From: Anticarsia gemmatalis
Lineage: Eukaryota; Arthropoda; Insecta; Lepidoptera; Erebidae
Length of the DNA: 64,000 bases
NCBI RefSeq assembly: GCF_050436995.1
Contig: NC_134747.1
Span: forward strand, 6,393,501-6,457,500
Reading direction: 5' to 3'
Of the stretch, positions 12,301 through 24,500 are shown one piece after another. The notes below the pieces were generated by a model. It was not told where the DNA came from, made no database searches, and worked only from the letters and a program-made list of their open reading frames with translations. Each line of letters begins with the position of its first letter. The first letter of the stretch is position 1. The translations under genes and the position numbers were made by a program.

Positions 12301-13697
12301 GCTGAACATCAAACTCTAGCAAGTCTGCACCACTTGCAGCTGCTTTTTTAAGGGAAGCTATTGTATTTTCACGAATAGCATTTCCTCTGAAAAGGATCAT
12401 GTATTATCAAGAAGAATTGCCAGCTTTTATTTTGATTGGATACTAAATAGAGATCTTGTTACTTTTCATAAAAGGTGTCAAAATCTATAGTATTTTTATT
12501 ACATGAGCAAAGACCAAACTGAAAATTTTACTCTTAATAACTACTTATGTTAGAGATGTTAATAAGGGGCATGGTAATCAACTATCATTAATTTACACCA
12601 TATCATAATAATACAAACAATACTCACTCCTTGGTTTTAAAACTAGCACCCAATCCTCTATGTCCTACTTCTAAACCAGTCCAATTTGGATCCCAATACT
12701 TAGCATATGAAACTTCAAATGTATTAAGATTCTCAGACATAGAATTAACAAGTAAATATTCAATATTTATAGTGCCCAATGGGCGATGCTTAACATTGCA
12801 TGTGACAGGTAACTCCAAAACACCCTCAGAGGGTTTGAACATATTTGGTAACACATAAGTATAGCCCACATGACATGGGGGGTCTTCAGATGAAGCCCGA
12901 CTACTGTAGGAATAAAAATCTATCAAATAAGCTAGAGCTTTAGCATCCGGAACTGTTATGTTTACTATGAACACATCATTAGGCTTATATTCTCTTCCAA
13001 ACTGTTCCTGGGGTTTTGGCAGACAAAGAGATGGATCATTACTAAGTGTTGAGACCTCCACAAGTATCCAAGATGGTGTCTCTGTGTCCATTGTATCAGT
13101 GCTCAGTGATGTCTCATCCACTTGTGCTTCATTTTCAAATGATAGTTTCACTGGAGTTACTTTGATCTGCATAGGTTTTTCTGATAAACGAGTCTTCAAC
13201 TTCAGAGGATTATTGACAAATTTAAACTGCAGTAATGTTTGTGTTGTAAGCCACCCAGTAGTAACTGGTGATGGTTTACCATCGTATTCACCATATGTGT
13301 CAGTATATGGAACTAATACAGATTCTTTCAGAATCCTTGGCTTTAAGCTAGTTTCCCACGAGCGAATTACAATGTCGTTATTATCCGCATTTATAATTCC
13401 TATTCCATAACGATATAATACATCACAGGTGTTAGGTATTGTGACGGCTTTCGACCACAAATTTGATCCTTCTTGATGTTCGAGAACCACTAACTTTTTA
13501 TAATCCCACTCACCCAGTTCTGGAATACTACCCGTAATGAAGACCTTCTCTTTTGGTCCAGCTCCTGGAGCAGCTACAGTAAATACCCATTGTTGCGTTA
13601 ATGTTTCAGCCATTGTTTCTAGTTTTTTAACGGAAGGCTTTTTGGGTGGTTTATGTTTTGATCGCTTACGGTCTTCTAAAAAAAACCAACGTTGCAT
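9327..13697 (-). CDS. GPCPD1: Glycerophosphocholine phosphodiesterase GPCPD1-like
   Basis: Cytosolic enzyme that hydrolyses glycerophosphocholine to glycerol-3-phosphate and choline. Exons (minus): 13697-12628, 12386-12161, 11937-11728, 11102-10980, 10902-10768, 9530-9327; the sum is 1968 nt, 655 residues (human protein 672). N-terminal starch-binding-like CBM20 domain at about 35-150 (WVFTVAAPGAG, VFITGSIPELGEW). C-terminal GDPD domain: GHRGLG with H346 and R347, E363-N364, E381-x-D383, H396-D397, then VGFNVELKW, CTMVRMKQNKYPVMFLT, IVVHTEDLLR and GLVIFCWGDD. All catalytic and metal-binding residues of the family are present. The first ATG after a stop is at 13697; a second ATG at 13613 (MAETLTQQW) fits the family start better, so the start is uncertain. 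Confidence 0.95.
11288..11654 (+). mobile_element. tRNA-derived SINE, copy 2, in a GPCPD1 intron
   Basis: Same family as 5865-6194: GCCTCTGTGGTGTAGTCGGT, box B GGGTTCGAATCC, body ending GGAGGACATT and an (ATT)n tail. Flanked by the 14-bp duplication TTATTTAAGATGAA at 11274-11287 and 11655-11668. It sits in the intron between GPCPD1 exons 3 and 4, antisense to that gene. Confidence 0.92.
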
Positions 13698-13759
13698 CTT
13701 GTTAGAAACACATCAAACAAAGGATTTAAAAATAAATGTAGAACACACACCGGAATATT

Positions 13760-14819
13760 AATAATTATGTAGACATAATTCCCAAATCTGTTTTGAACGT
13801 ACACCCGAATACCGTAACAATATGAATCTATATGATTTTTGACATTTGGTAAACATTGACAGACGCTAATGACAAGACAAGATATCGAATTGACATTGAC
13901 AGTCTTTAAAATGTCCAGAAATCATGCCAGTATTTTTATACATTTCAAAGGATATAAATAATATTTCAATAAATATCAAAATTCTAATTATGTTTATGCG
14001 CAGAAAATATGGTATACATGAGTTGGTTATCAAAGTAATATAGAATCACATATTTTGTCATTGAGCTGACTTGCAAATATTAGGTATAGGCCTACATTAA
14101 ACATAAGTAAATCTAAAACTAAAATTAAATCATATTCTAATCATTATTAAAGTTGTTTTTAAGACATAACACATTCACATAACACAACTTGAAGGTCTAA
14201 TAATATTTTTCCTTTTTTTCTTTCCTATCTAGGTATCTAATCTGGCATTCATATAGGTACCTACTCAATGATTTTGCGTTCTAAAAGACTAAAAAAAGTT
14301 ACGAAACATATTTACGCAATAAAACTACAACGGCAAGCATCGTTTGTCGAAACATTGCGTGTTTTTTTTTGTCTTTTTTGTCTTCATTAATTTTTATGTT
14401 TGTGCTCTGGACAGACATGTGATACACATATTTTTGTGCTGAACTGAATAAAGAGTTTTTGACGCACTTATTAACCTCATTAGGATAATAAGTGCCGGGT
14501 CTCAGACGACATAAACAACAGATCACCGCTGTCCACCACACCTCTGACCACTGACGAGCATTCATACTCATAGAACCAACATCGAATCCATCTCACATCA
14601 CTCACGTCTAAGTGCTTGGATGACAAAGGTTCGATTCCCGCACAGATTAAATACTTAAATTACTTATGTATTTTATGTGTCATACTTACACCCAGTTGTT
14701 GCGGGTTTAGTTTAGTTGGACTTTGAGTCTGGTGTTTGTTACTTTGTAGGCTAAGCTTTAACTAACTAGGTACTAAGTACTTAAAAAACATAATGAACAA
14801 GACCGTAGACAATAGGTAA
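13760..14819. other. Intergenic, with a possible SINE fragment at 14480-14650
   Basis: No gene seen. A box-B-like GGTTCGATTCC at 14629-14639 follows a G+C-richer stretch (GGGTCTCAGACGAC onward), which suggests an old tRNA-derived repeat. The 90-residue minus frame through it has no coding features. Confidence 0.4.
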
Positions 14820-14837
14820 CAGTAACAATATTGTGTG

Positions 14838-15090
14838 ACTAGCTGACCCGCGCAACTTCGCTTGCGTTACATGAGCGTTACAATTTTTCCCCGTTTTTGT
14901 AACATTTTTCACTGGTACTCTGCTCCTATTGGTAGTAGCGTGATGATATATAGCCTATATCCTTCCTCGATAAATGGACTATCTAACACTGAATTTTTCA
15001 AATCGGACCAGTAGTTCCTGAGATTAGCGCGTTCAAACAAACAAACAAACAAACAAACTCTTCAGCTTTATAATATTAGTTATAGATAAT
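14838..15090 (+). repeat. Interspersed repeat ending in (CAAA)n and AATATTAG
   Basis: Begins ACTAGCTGACCCGCGCAACT, a widely repeated lepidopteran start, and ends with (ACAA)n then CTTCAGCTTTATAATATTAG. An inverted relative lies at 5201-5440. Weaker relatives with GAATCGGTTCAG and AATATTAGTATAGAT are in the FOXRED1 (37873-38040) and DHX33 (42165-42385) introns. Confidence 0.65.
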
Positions 15091-15858
15091 GATGCTTACT
15101 AAAGGATATGTAGATACTTAGTATTTTATTGACGTCATATTATTCGTTTACAAGTTTTTCTTGTTTATATCTCTGTATTGTTACGATAGCTTTCAGGTTG
15201 GGGAGTAGGAGTGTTCATTCACAAATTAAATTCATACCACAACGTCAGAGGCGCGCCGAGCACTTTCAGCCTTAAAGAATTCTAAACTTTAAATTCATGG
15301 CCAAGAGCCCAAAATCGCTTGAGTCGCGAGCAGTCACGCACCCTTTTATCGGTAGGTACTATTCTCCCAACTAGCAAAAAAGTTATATAATTAAGATATT
15401 ATACAACTAACAGACCTATAAGGCTTTTATAGCAGTTTTCAATCAACTTAACAATTTTAAAGTAGTGTTTTATTCGATGCTTTAGTTATATATCATTTAA
15501 ATCATATAAATGTGTCTAGTAAACGGTATCTCAATTAATTTATTGGATGTTATAAAAACGTGTCTGTTACGACATTTACACAATAAGGCTTTGAGTCGAG
15601 TTAACGTTTCAGTCAGATAATAGTTATGAGCCGCCATTTTTATTTAAATTTAGACACTTTTATACGACAGTTAAATAATGAACTGTCTTTTAATGTTCGT
15701 GTAATTAACTATTATTAAACTATTATAAAGTTCAACATTTATGTAACTTTTAGCCTAAAGCTTTACACTTATATGACTTTAGTAAGTCATTTGATTGTTT
15801 AAACGATATTAAGTAATTTTTATACAACATAGTCGCCATTTTTTATTACATTCTTAAT

Positions 15859-16164
15859 TATGGATCCCGGAAAGTGGAAAAGAATAAAAGGAGGGGTGGA
15901 TTTAGAAGAAAAGTAAACAAAAATTATGAATCTTTAAAGATAGCAAATACATTTACTATTAATCTGGAAAAGGCCGGGCACAGCCAAAAAGAAAGTGGCT
16001 ATAATGACAGTGGTTCCGTAGTACATTTTTCAACACTAAATCTGGCAAAGGCTGGGCCCAGTCAAGATAGGAGTTGTATAATTGAAAGTAGTTCCGCTCA
16101 TCTTCTTTTATCAGAAGTCACACTGAGTAGCGAGGGTAATCACTCATGCTTGACATTTTGGTGA
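15859..16164 (+). pseudogene. Broken ORF of the 15.4-18.0 kb element
   Basis: ATG at 15859 opens MDPGKWKRIKGG and runs into a stop in the GVDLEEK reading; the next frame, open from 15874, continues with RRKVNKNYESLKIA. A 1- or 2-base frameshift near 15885-15900 would join them. A W-K-R...RRKV start of this sort is found in small proteins of some insect mobile elements (my recollection, not checked). The downstream part repeats itself: INLEKAGHSQ and LNLAKAGPSQ, each followed by a Ser-rich stretch. It ends at a TGA at 16162-16164. Confidence 0.45.
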
Positions 16165-16381
16165 CTTCTGTCTCAGCATTTTCCAGTGAAGCAATTCCAC
16201 TTCTTTTGACGACGCATTGTATTGTTGACCAGGAATCTTCGGGACGGGAAAATGGATTCTTTAATAAATCCTCTACTTTTCGTCTTGGCCAATACAAGAT
16301 ACCATTTTCTTCCCATTTGTCAGGCACTGCTGTTAAAACTAACTTTCCCCTTTCCACAGTTTGTACAATTTTGTAAACCAT
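16118..16381 (-). CDS. 87-residue ORF resembling the N-terminal domain of DUF4806-type proteins
   Basis: ATG at 16381, TGA at 16118-16120. The pattern VYKIVQTVE...LTAVPDKWEENGILYWP...EDSWSTIQCVVKRSGIASLENAETEV is that of the short domain at the start of many insect and Hydra DUF4806-type proteins (V-P-x-x-W, YWP, W-x-x-Y/I-x-V, Y/L-E-x-A). The DUF4806 C-terminal half is missing: a stop follows soon after the TKMSSMSD stretch. It converges on and overlaps the plus-strand ORF by 47 bases. Assignment is from memory of the pattern only. Confidence 0.5.
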   Translation of the reverse strand: MVYKIVQTVERGKLVLTAVPDKWEENGILYWPRRKVEDLLKNPFSRPEDSWSTIQCVVKRSGIASLENAETEVTKMSSMSDYPRYSV

Positions 16382-16905
16382 GGTACCTAATTACCTTCCT
16401 AAACATAGAAAAATATCAGGGTTATTTACTGCTATATTTACACATCGAAAAAATCAAATCAACTATAACGCATCAACTATAATATACCTACTACAAAAAC
16501 AACGACGTACTATAATTTATTAGTAGGTACGATCTACTAACAATTTATATTATTAATATTGAAGTTGTTTTGAAACTACTTCTCACACCAAAAGTCAAAC
16601 TAAACTAAAATCTCATTTACCTAAACACAGCGCGAAACTAAACGCGGAGAGCGAGACGGAAGAAAGGGGAATCCCTTGAGGCAGAGGGACATTTTTATTG
16701 CGCATTGACTGTCTGTCTCACAGAGTAAACGACTGACTGCCCAAATTAGTGTGATGTTTTAATTGTAATATGAATGGTCTGTCTGATGGCGGCTTGACTT
16801 TTGACAAATTAATCTAGGTACATAGTTCGGCAATTATGTAAATATAGAAATATTGAATGGAATCCTACCTTATAATTGAATCAAATATGCAGAATAAAAA
16901 TAAAA

Positions 16906-17191
16906 TTAACAATTGCAATAACATTCATCTTCAGGAAAATGGTCATATATGGCAAACTTCTTACAGTTTCGGCACCAAAAGAAATCATAGTTTAATAGTT
17001 GTACTATGCTTCTATTGTTATGTATGATAAAATGTGTAAATATTGTCGAACTGGTAGGATAACCACATCCATAGCACTTCAGTGATAACTTAAAATGTGT
17101 GTTATCCCATGGCCATTTTAAATGTCTTAGCAATCTTAAGTCTTTTTTAGTTAAAAACTTGTCTACGTCTAAAAACATCACCATTATATTC
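16906..17191 (-). CDS. Cys-rich 92-residue ORF of the 15.4-18.0 kb element
   Basis: ATG at 17184, stop at 16906-16908. A good acceptor (ATATTTCAG) precedes it at 17192, and a strong donor AAAAAG/GTAAGT lies upstream at 17593 on the same strand, so a noncoding first exon spliced to this ORF is likely. The protein has a basic/hydrophobic start (FLTKKDLRLLRHLKWPWD) and metal-ligand-like cysteines CYGC, CRNC and a terminal CYCNC, which suggest a zinc-binding fold. I do not recognise the family. Confidence 0.5.
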
Positions 17192-17219
17192 CTGAAATAT
17201 AAACGAAAACGGTTAACTT

Positions 17220-17270
17220 TAGAGTTCTGTTGGAAAACAAAAAGATTTTTTATTTTCCAACAGAACTCTA
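17220..17270. repeat. Perfect 18-bp inverted repeat hairpin
   Basis: TAGAGTTCTGTTGGAAAA at 17220-17237 and its exact inverse at 17253-17270 enclose a 15-base loop. Outside, CGGTT and AACCG match again in an imperfect extension. It lies in the presumed intron upstream of the Cys-rich ORF. Confidence 0.9.
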
Positions 17271-17992
17271 ATTGAAACCGTTATGGTGGACAACATAAAT
17301 CAAATAAAAAACATCTATAAAATCAATAGTTACCTACATGTCGTAAAGCGGTCGCCCAATAATTAGGTGGCCATATGGCGAAATCTATTAATGACAATTT
17401 ATGTATTTTATTTAATAAACAAAGTGAAATACCTATATTATGAAGGCCCATTAAAATATGAGTAGGGATGACTATATATATTACCGAAAAAGTTAAATGC
17501 CCAAGTATCATCACCTCTCACCGCCCATCTTACACCACAATAGGCTTTCTTTACATTAAATAAATAATAACGATTTATAACGTTTGACTTACCTTTTTAT
17601 GAAGTTTTCCAAAAACAAGTTGCTTTTTTGTCTAAGTTGTACTATTCGCGTAACGAAATGTATATAGAGGTTATCGTTTAACCATAACACGACTTTTATG
17701 TATAATAGTTTACATCTATACAAGGTTATAGTTACGCAGAAGTATAACTAGATAGGTACTGTTACAAAACATTTTAGTTATACTTGCAACGTCTATATGA
17801 TTTTTACACAACGTAATTGACGCTGATGCGACTACAATACGACTCTTACACGATTTAAATGTTATAATAAGCTGCGCCCAAAACCGCGTCATATATACAT
17901 ACAAAAGACTTTTATATAACCATACTGATATGACTGAAAGTTAAATCAAAACGTTATTCTACCATTTATATGACATTATTTTGCTAGTTGGG

Positions 17993-18429
17993 CTGCCCAT
18001 CGCTGACGGCCGCTACCGTCCCGGTGTGAATTGAACCTTGAACCTGAAACTCTATAGCAGTAGTACAGTGCGATGTTCCAGTCATCACGCGCCGCAGCTG
18101 CGTGTGGATTGTGCGTTCGATTCCCACATGGAGCTAATATAGGTACCTACCTATATAATATGTACAACTGTGTTCGACATGGTTATACTTTGCTTTTAAT
18201 TTGTAAGTTTATACCTACATGTCCCCGCAACATTCGATTAATGATAAGTGTAGGCAGGAGATTTTCTCTTTTATAAATATTGCGGCTAGTCTACACAGTG
18301 GTTTAATCGTGGTTTCAAGCCTGTACAAGATTATATTTAAATAAAAATGGGTACAATAAAACAATTGCTTGAAATAAATTTATATTTGTATTTCGTATAA
18401 ACGCTTAATAATATCTTTACATATTTACA
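17993..18429. other. Spacer with a possible SINE fragment at 18060-18130
   Basis: A box-B-like GTTCGATTCCC at 18117-18127 follows a tRNA-like stretch (CATCACGCGCCGCAGCTGCG). This is probably an old SINE. Otherwise no gene. Confidence 0.35.
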
Positions 18430-18435
18430 TTTATT
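18430..18435 (-). terminator. Poly(A) signal of PNUTS
   Basis: AATAAA on the minus strand about 130 bases after the PNUTS stop codon. Confidence 0.6.
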
Positions 18436-18565
18436 TACAACCATTAAACTTATTTACATTTAGCAGTCTTTTGAGTCTCTAACTCTAGAATAATGACTTA
18501 TAGAACATAACATTACTTTATATCAAATATTTAAAAACAAAACAATCAACGGAAATTACGAGTTC

Positions 18566-21500
18566 TTAAAATGGGCAATTTACACCTGGGTGCAAAAATG
18601 AACAATTATCACCTTGTCGACACGACCCTCGTCGTTGGAAATATATACAAACTGCTTTGCGACCACCTCGAGCACCACCTCTACCCCTCTGTGGACCATC
18701 CCAATTGCCAGCGTTTTTACCGCGCCAGTGTCCGCCGGCACCTCGACCACGCATTGCGCCACGGAAATTGCCTGGACCCGAAAAACCATCCGCACCCGGA
18801 GGTCCTTGAGGTCCCGACATGTTGAAGTCCATAGGGAACATATTCTGTTGCATATTAAATCCTTCCGGGGGCACGGGATACATTGGGTTTGGTCCCCCAA
18901 ACATATCAGGTGACATCATCATATTTTCTGGAGGCATCATCATTCCTGGAGGCATGTTACCCGGCGGAATCGCTCCAGGGGGTATGGGGCCAGGCATACC
19001 ATTTGGCATCATATGCGGTGGTACTCCGCCCTGCCATTCGTTAGGAACCATATTACCTGTTTGAAATCCTGGTGGAACACCAGGAAATTGTGTGTTTGGA
19101 AAGTTGTTGGGAAATTGGTTCATATTTGCTGGGAACATGGCAGGAACATTCATATTATTTGATGATGCAGGTGCATTTCCCTTGGGTTCAGGCCAAGGCA
19201 TGTTTCTAAAGTCGCTGATGTTATCTTGATTGCCAGTGACATCTTCTAATGGTATAATGGTAGGCTCAGAATAAGGATGCGTTTCAGGATCTGGTTCAAA
19301 GGCGGAGTCAGGTATCATAGACTTGGAGAAATATAGCGGTTGCAAAGTGCCTTTTTGACGTACTGCCTGTAAATCTTTTTCTTTGCTGTTTTTGCCGTGT
19401 TCTACTTGTATTTGTCCACCGGCATCGACAGGAATCAACGGTCTCCAATTTGTTTTCTCTTCCATCACATCATCATTACTAAGATTCCTTCCCTTTTGGA
19501 ACGCATCTCTTTCATGAATTCTTTCTAAGTATTTCATATCCGTGAAGGTCTTTGTTACATTAACTCTTTCAGTTTCGTCAAGTTCGAAGTATTGAATCTC
19601 TTCTAGTTCAGAATCAGGTTTCCATTTAATACTCTTTTTAGGACCTTTCCGTTTGTGGTAACACAAAACACCTTTAAGGCCATTAACGGTTAATGTATGA
19701 GGTTCATTTGTGTCCATTTTATCCTCATTGTCCTGTTCCGTTGTAGACGTATCTTGAGTATCATTAGTATCAGAATTTTTATCTGAAACTTTTTCTTTAC
19801 TATCCTCAGCTTCAAGAGTATCTTGATAAAATCTTGGTGGCACGGATTTACTTTCGCTGGTTGGGCTGGTGATGCTTGTTGGAGTATGTGGTGGAGAACC
19901 CTCATTTGAAGGATTGCCATCTTTAGATCCACTAGTTCGTCGTTTTCTCTTTTTAGGGTCCTTTTTATTCGTGGCTGAAGCGTTTAAGGCGTCCATGAAC
20001 ATATCACTTTCTAACAGCATCATCGCTGTAACAAGGAAAAATATTTATGAATACGAATTGAATGTACAAGGTTAAAGTAAAAATACACATAAGTACACAA
20101 AGTTTAAAGTCTATAATGCATAACCACGGGTTCATATGGCACATATAATCTAAAGTGTTAAAGGCGTCAAACAAAATTTATTAATTCACATGACTGCGAA
20201 TCAGTAGTACAAATTAACGGCGATATAAGTAATCAAATGCAATTCAGGAAATAACTTTTCGACCACAGCGCATAATGAAAATAGCCTGAAAAGATTATCC
20301 TTGACTCGTTACATATTTTTTCTAAGTTTCTAATTTTCATGTTGATTAATGTTAGGTATAGGAAGTGACCTATTTTCCAACTCTGTATTATTTCCTGTAT
20401 AAATGAGACGGTACATTGTTAAACTAGTGTACCTGCGTACTGATTCCCTACAGGAAAGGAAATAATAACAAAATCTAAATCAGTGTAATTTCAATGCTCA
20501 CTTTTCTACAACAACAAAGTTATGCGTAGGGATTTAAAAATCAATACCTACGTGACAAAATGTCTCAATTATAATTAATGAACTTGATAATACTTGATAT
20601 CGCTCCTTATTCCAACAGGATATGGTAACTATGAGGCTTCATAAGATTAGATAGCTGCATAACTCCACTGAGTAAAAAGTAAAGCGGGCAGTCTTTACGC
20701 AATCTAAATCAACTGCAAATATCTTTAACGACTGAATCTAATATGCATGATGTGAATCTTTAAACAGTAAATAAATAGGTACGTAATCTAAACCCTGACC
20801 TACTCAACGTCTACGGAAACGAGTAGCTGTATAGGTATCTACATTCGGTCCACAAGGAATCGGCAAAAACCGTTACATACACATTACGCTATTACTTGAA
20901 GTGCGACTTCTGCGTATTGTATCATCGTACTTAGTAAGTTATTGACCTACATAAACGTCGTATGTACATTAAAACTAAAGTGATTGTTTCAACATGCTTG
21001 CATAGCGTCGTCACTTATGTAGATTTTGTTTATCTATGGGTACCTGACATGACCTGGGTACATGACTAAATTATTGTGCCTAGTTCTGCTGTGCTTTTTA
21101 GTGGTATTTATTTCCCCGAAACCAGGTTAAATCTAGATGTTTGGCAGCCTTAGAATGCCTCGTTCACTAAGTCTGTAAAATAAGGTCAGTCGTTTAGGGG
21201 CACAGTAATGAAAAGCAACTACAATAATTTATTAGTTTTGAAAAGCATTATAACTTATGCATGCATTGTTTTACGAGAATGGTGGTTGAAATACTTTTTC
21301 TTTCTAAGAAGAAATATTGAGCCTTCGAATAATCTGATTTTGTAATTGAAATTGGATGAGGAACCCGATGGACGATAGCTAACTTCTCATCCTATTTCCG
21401 CACAGCTATCTAATCATTTGTTGTAATATATTCATCTACTACGAAGATATTTTACATCACAAACTAAGTGAGTCATGAAATATTACTAATTAAGTACATA

Positions 21501-24500
21501 TAAAACAAAACATCAACATAAGAACAAAACCGTAACTATATACCTACCTTACTCTTATGTACCTAAATATAAAATATAACTAGTTTCCTATTTAATTATG
21601 TTTGTGAAAACGACAAAAAATATATTATCGAGAGTTAACGACATAATATTAAGAGGATCTCTGACGACGTGTTTTAGATGCAGATGGCTTACGTAATCAA
21701 TATATCTTAAGGTCAATGAACAGAGAAAGTCAACTCGTCGTTACGATAAAATAAACGTGTTGCGTTGCTTTACAACAAATAGTTGCCTAAAAATGATAAA
21801 ATTTATGTATCTACTTAAGTAAATGTAAGTCAACAAAAAAGTTAGAAGGGTTCACGAAACACGACTAGCGTCGATTAATAAAAACTGGCAAAGTGAGAGT
21901 TTGTCGCGCACGAAATTTTATTAAGAATTGCGTGGTTTCGTAACCCGCTTTGGATAGCGGGGAAATGGTGACAGATGTTCTCATATTATATCTTCTGTAT
22001 ATCACCAAGCGCTGTAGAAATACCTTTGACCAATAACTTGAGTAATCGCTAATCTAATCAAGTTAGTAGCCCACTAACAGAGCAGTTACAATGCTCGACG
22101 GACGTGATGGTTAATTTAAAATTACTTCTGACCTACTCCCTTATCTACGAATAATGATTATGTGAGGGAATGTTTCATAGCAATTTGCAAATATTTGGGC
22201 TTATCGGTATATTTCGAAAATACCCGAAAATATCAAATAGCAATAACAAGATGCACATCCCAAAAAATATAGCGCATAAACCTGAATTCTAGTGATATCT
22301 TGCTGATTTGTTTTACATTGTGATTGCAAGCCATCATAATTATAGTGATTACGCTTAGTCAGCTAGTCTAAGTACTTTCTTCCTACGCCGACGTCGGTAG
22401 TCGAGCGTATATATGAGTATGAGTGACGTGCGCGATAGATTCTTTACGTAGGTAGATAATGAGATATAGAAGGGTCGCTCGACCGATTCAGCGTAGGAGG
22501 AAGGAATATCTAAAGGGCGTATAACATTCGCGGTATAGCGCACTATTTAAAGCGGTTGCCTGAGATGGCATTTAATTATATGATGGTGTTCGATACAAAT
22601 AATAATTAGACATAATATGGTTGACCTGTTCGGAGCGGACAGTGGACACGCTAAATTTGGTCTCATATCTTTCTACTTTGGATTTTATATGTTATGTAGA
22701 AAATCTGCACAGTTCAAAAAGTCGGTTACTTAAACCTTTTATCATAGCGCTCCCTTCTTATCTTAGCCTGTATAGGTACCAAAATGTTAAGCTGTTAGGT
22801 AACTATATTAAAATTTACAACCGGGGCTATCTATCTTCATAGACTAAGGGTAAGACTCACTATCAACTCAAAAACACGACCGCACACGTGATAAATAATG
22901 CAAAGAATAATCATTTTTTGCTAGACATTCGTTTAAACGGCACTAAAATATTAGTTCTACTATATGCGATGGGGTGGATGGAAGTATGTAAGTTTGTTAC
23001 TCTTACATGCAGGCTACGGAACGAGTTTGGATACAATTTTGAAATAGTAGATAGGATTAACATAGCGTCAGCGTCGGTGCATTTATCAAACCTGATACCC
23101 AAATGTGTATTTAAAAAAAAATTAACACGACCCAAAAGCTGTAATTTTCGCAATGTATGTTTTGAAATATTTAAAATGGACAAAATTTTGCAAAAAATAT
23201 ATTTTCTGCTATACTGTGTTAAAATTAATTATTAACGTCGTTACATTTAATTTAAGTTTTTGGGTCGTCCAGGAAAGATCTTTAAATGTACATAATATCA
23301 CGTTTGGCAAGCGAAACTACGATGGTTTTAACTCCGGAATGTTATTTAACGCGGACGAAGTCACGAGTAGAAGCAAGTGCTTTTTAAAATTTAATGTTAT
23401 GCTGTTACTGTATATAATAAAAACCCACTTATTTAAGAACTGCAATGCATACAAAATGATTATCTGGACATGTGATTTATGAGTTGGTTCCTTACATGGT
23501 GCCTTGTTATGCATCTGATCTATCGAACAACCCTACCGAGACTCGATTAGGCACAAGAGTATAACAATATAATACTAGGAACTTATTTTAATAGGTAGGT
23601 ACCTCAAATATTAGGACGGCACGTAATTTATACTATGTGTATAAACATCCTGCCAGCCTAGCCCCAAACCACCGCCAGTCAAAACATGCGAATTATAATT
23701 ATAAAAACAAGAACTAGCTAGAATATACAAAGTAAATAAATCGGGAAACGTAAAAAGCAGCAATTAGTTGCAAATAAATAACGAAATTTAGATAAAAGTC
23801 AAAAAATTTAACCAAATAGTAAATAAATAAAACTGAATGTCGAATATTAAATCGGTTCAATCAAAAATAACATGTACTGGATGTTAACATCATTGGTGAC
23901 CAGGTGGTGGTCGCGTCAAAATGATTAATTAATAACAATAACTTTTATAACCATTTTTACAAATTGAAGAACATTGAGCATAATTCGAAGACATTATTGT
24001 TTGAAATACAAATCCTGTAACTTCAATATCTTTGTCCACATGATATTATTTTAGTAATTATGTTTTAAATATTAAAATTTTTTATTACGTTTTTAGTCAC
24101 TTGTAGCTGATAGTCTTCACTTTCCTATTATTATTATTTGTTAAATTCATTTAAGCCTTTTGTTTTCCTTCGGCATTTTATATGGTACGTATTTTGTTTC
24201 GAATAAAGTTTTACCTACTCTGGTTTATAAATTATGGTTACAACTTACAATACGTAATAAAAGCGCGCTTAATGAATTTCAGCTAAGGTACGCATGGGAA
24301 ATACTAAAAAGGGGCTTTCGAGGTACTGTAGTTATCGAATCGAAGGTACCTTAAATTCTAATGACTATTGCTGATAATAAATATATCAACAACACCATAA
24401 AAATATAACGTCGGTGCGCTTGCCGATCTGATAATGTGCATTCGAAGATTTTTTGGACGACCCAAAAATAGTAAAATTAGGTAAAATATAACAACGTAAA

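Larger units (their letters stand above)
15366..17992. mobile_element. Unclassified DNA element with inverted ends CCCAACTAGCAAAA
   Basis: The left end CCCAACTAGCAAAA (15366-15379) is matched exactly by its inverse at 17979-17992. Just inside, both ends have TTATA/TCATATAAA words that recur several times over the outer 400 bases, as subterminal repeats would. The 2.6-kb interior carries a plus-strand ORF (15859-16164), a convergent minus ORF (16118-16381) and a minus Cys-rich ORF (16906-17184) with an upstream noncoding exon. No target duplication is clear. No transposase was recognised, so it is either non-autonomous or of a family I do not know. Confidence 0.6.

Noticed and set aside
12631..13761. 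Plus-strand frames of 74-150 codons
   Set aside because: Antisense of GPCPD1 exon 1, which has full family motifs on the minus strand.
18571..19064. Plus-strand open frames of 81-99 codons opposite the PNUTS last exon
   Set aside because: They are shadows of the Met/Pro/Gly-rich coding strand of PNUTS.
22888..23482. Overlapping frames of 109-115 codons
   Set aside because: They overlap the inverted-end MITE at 23071 and change character across its edge.
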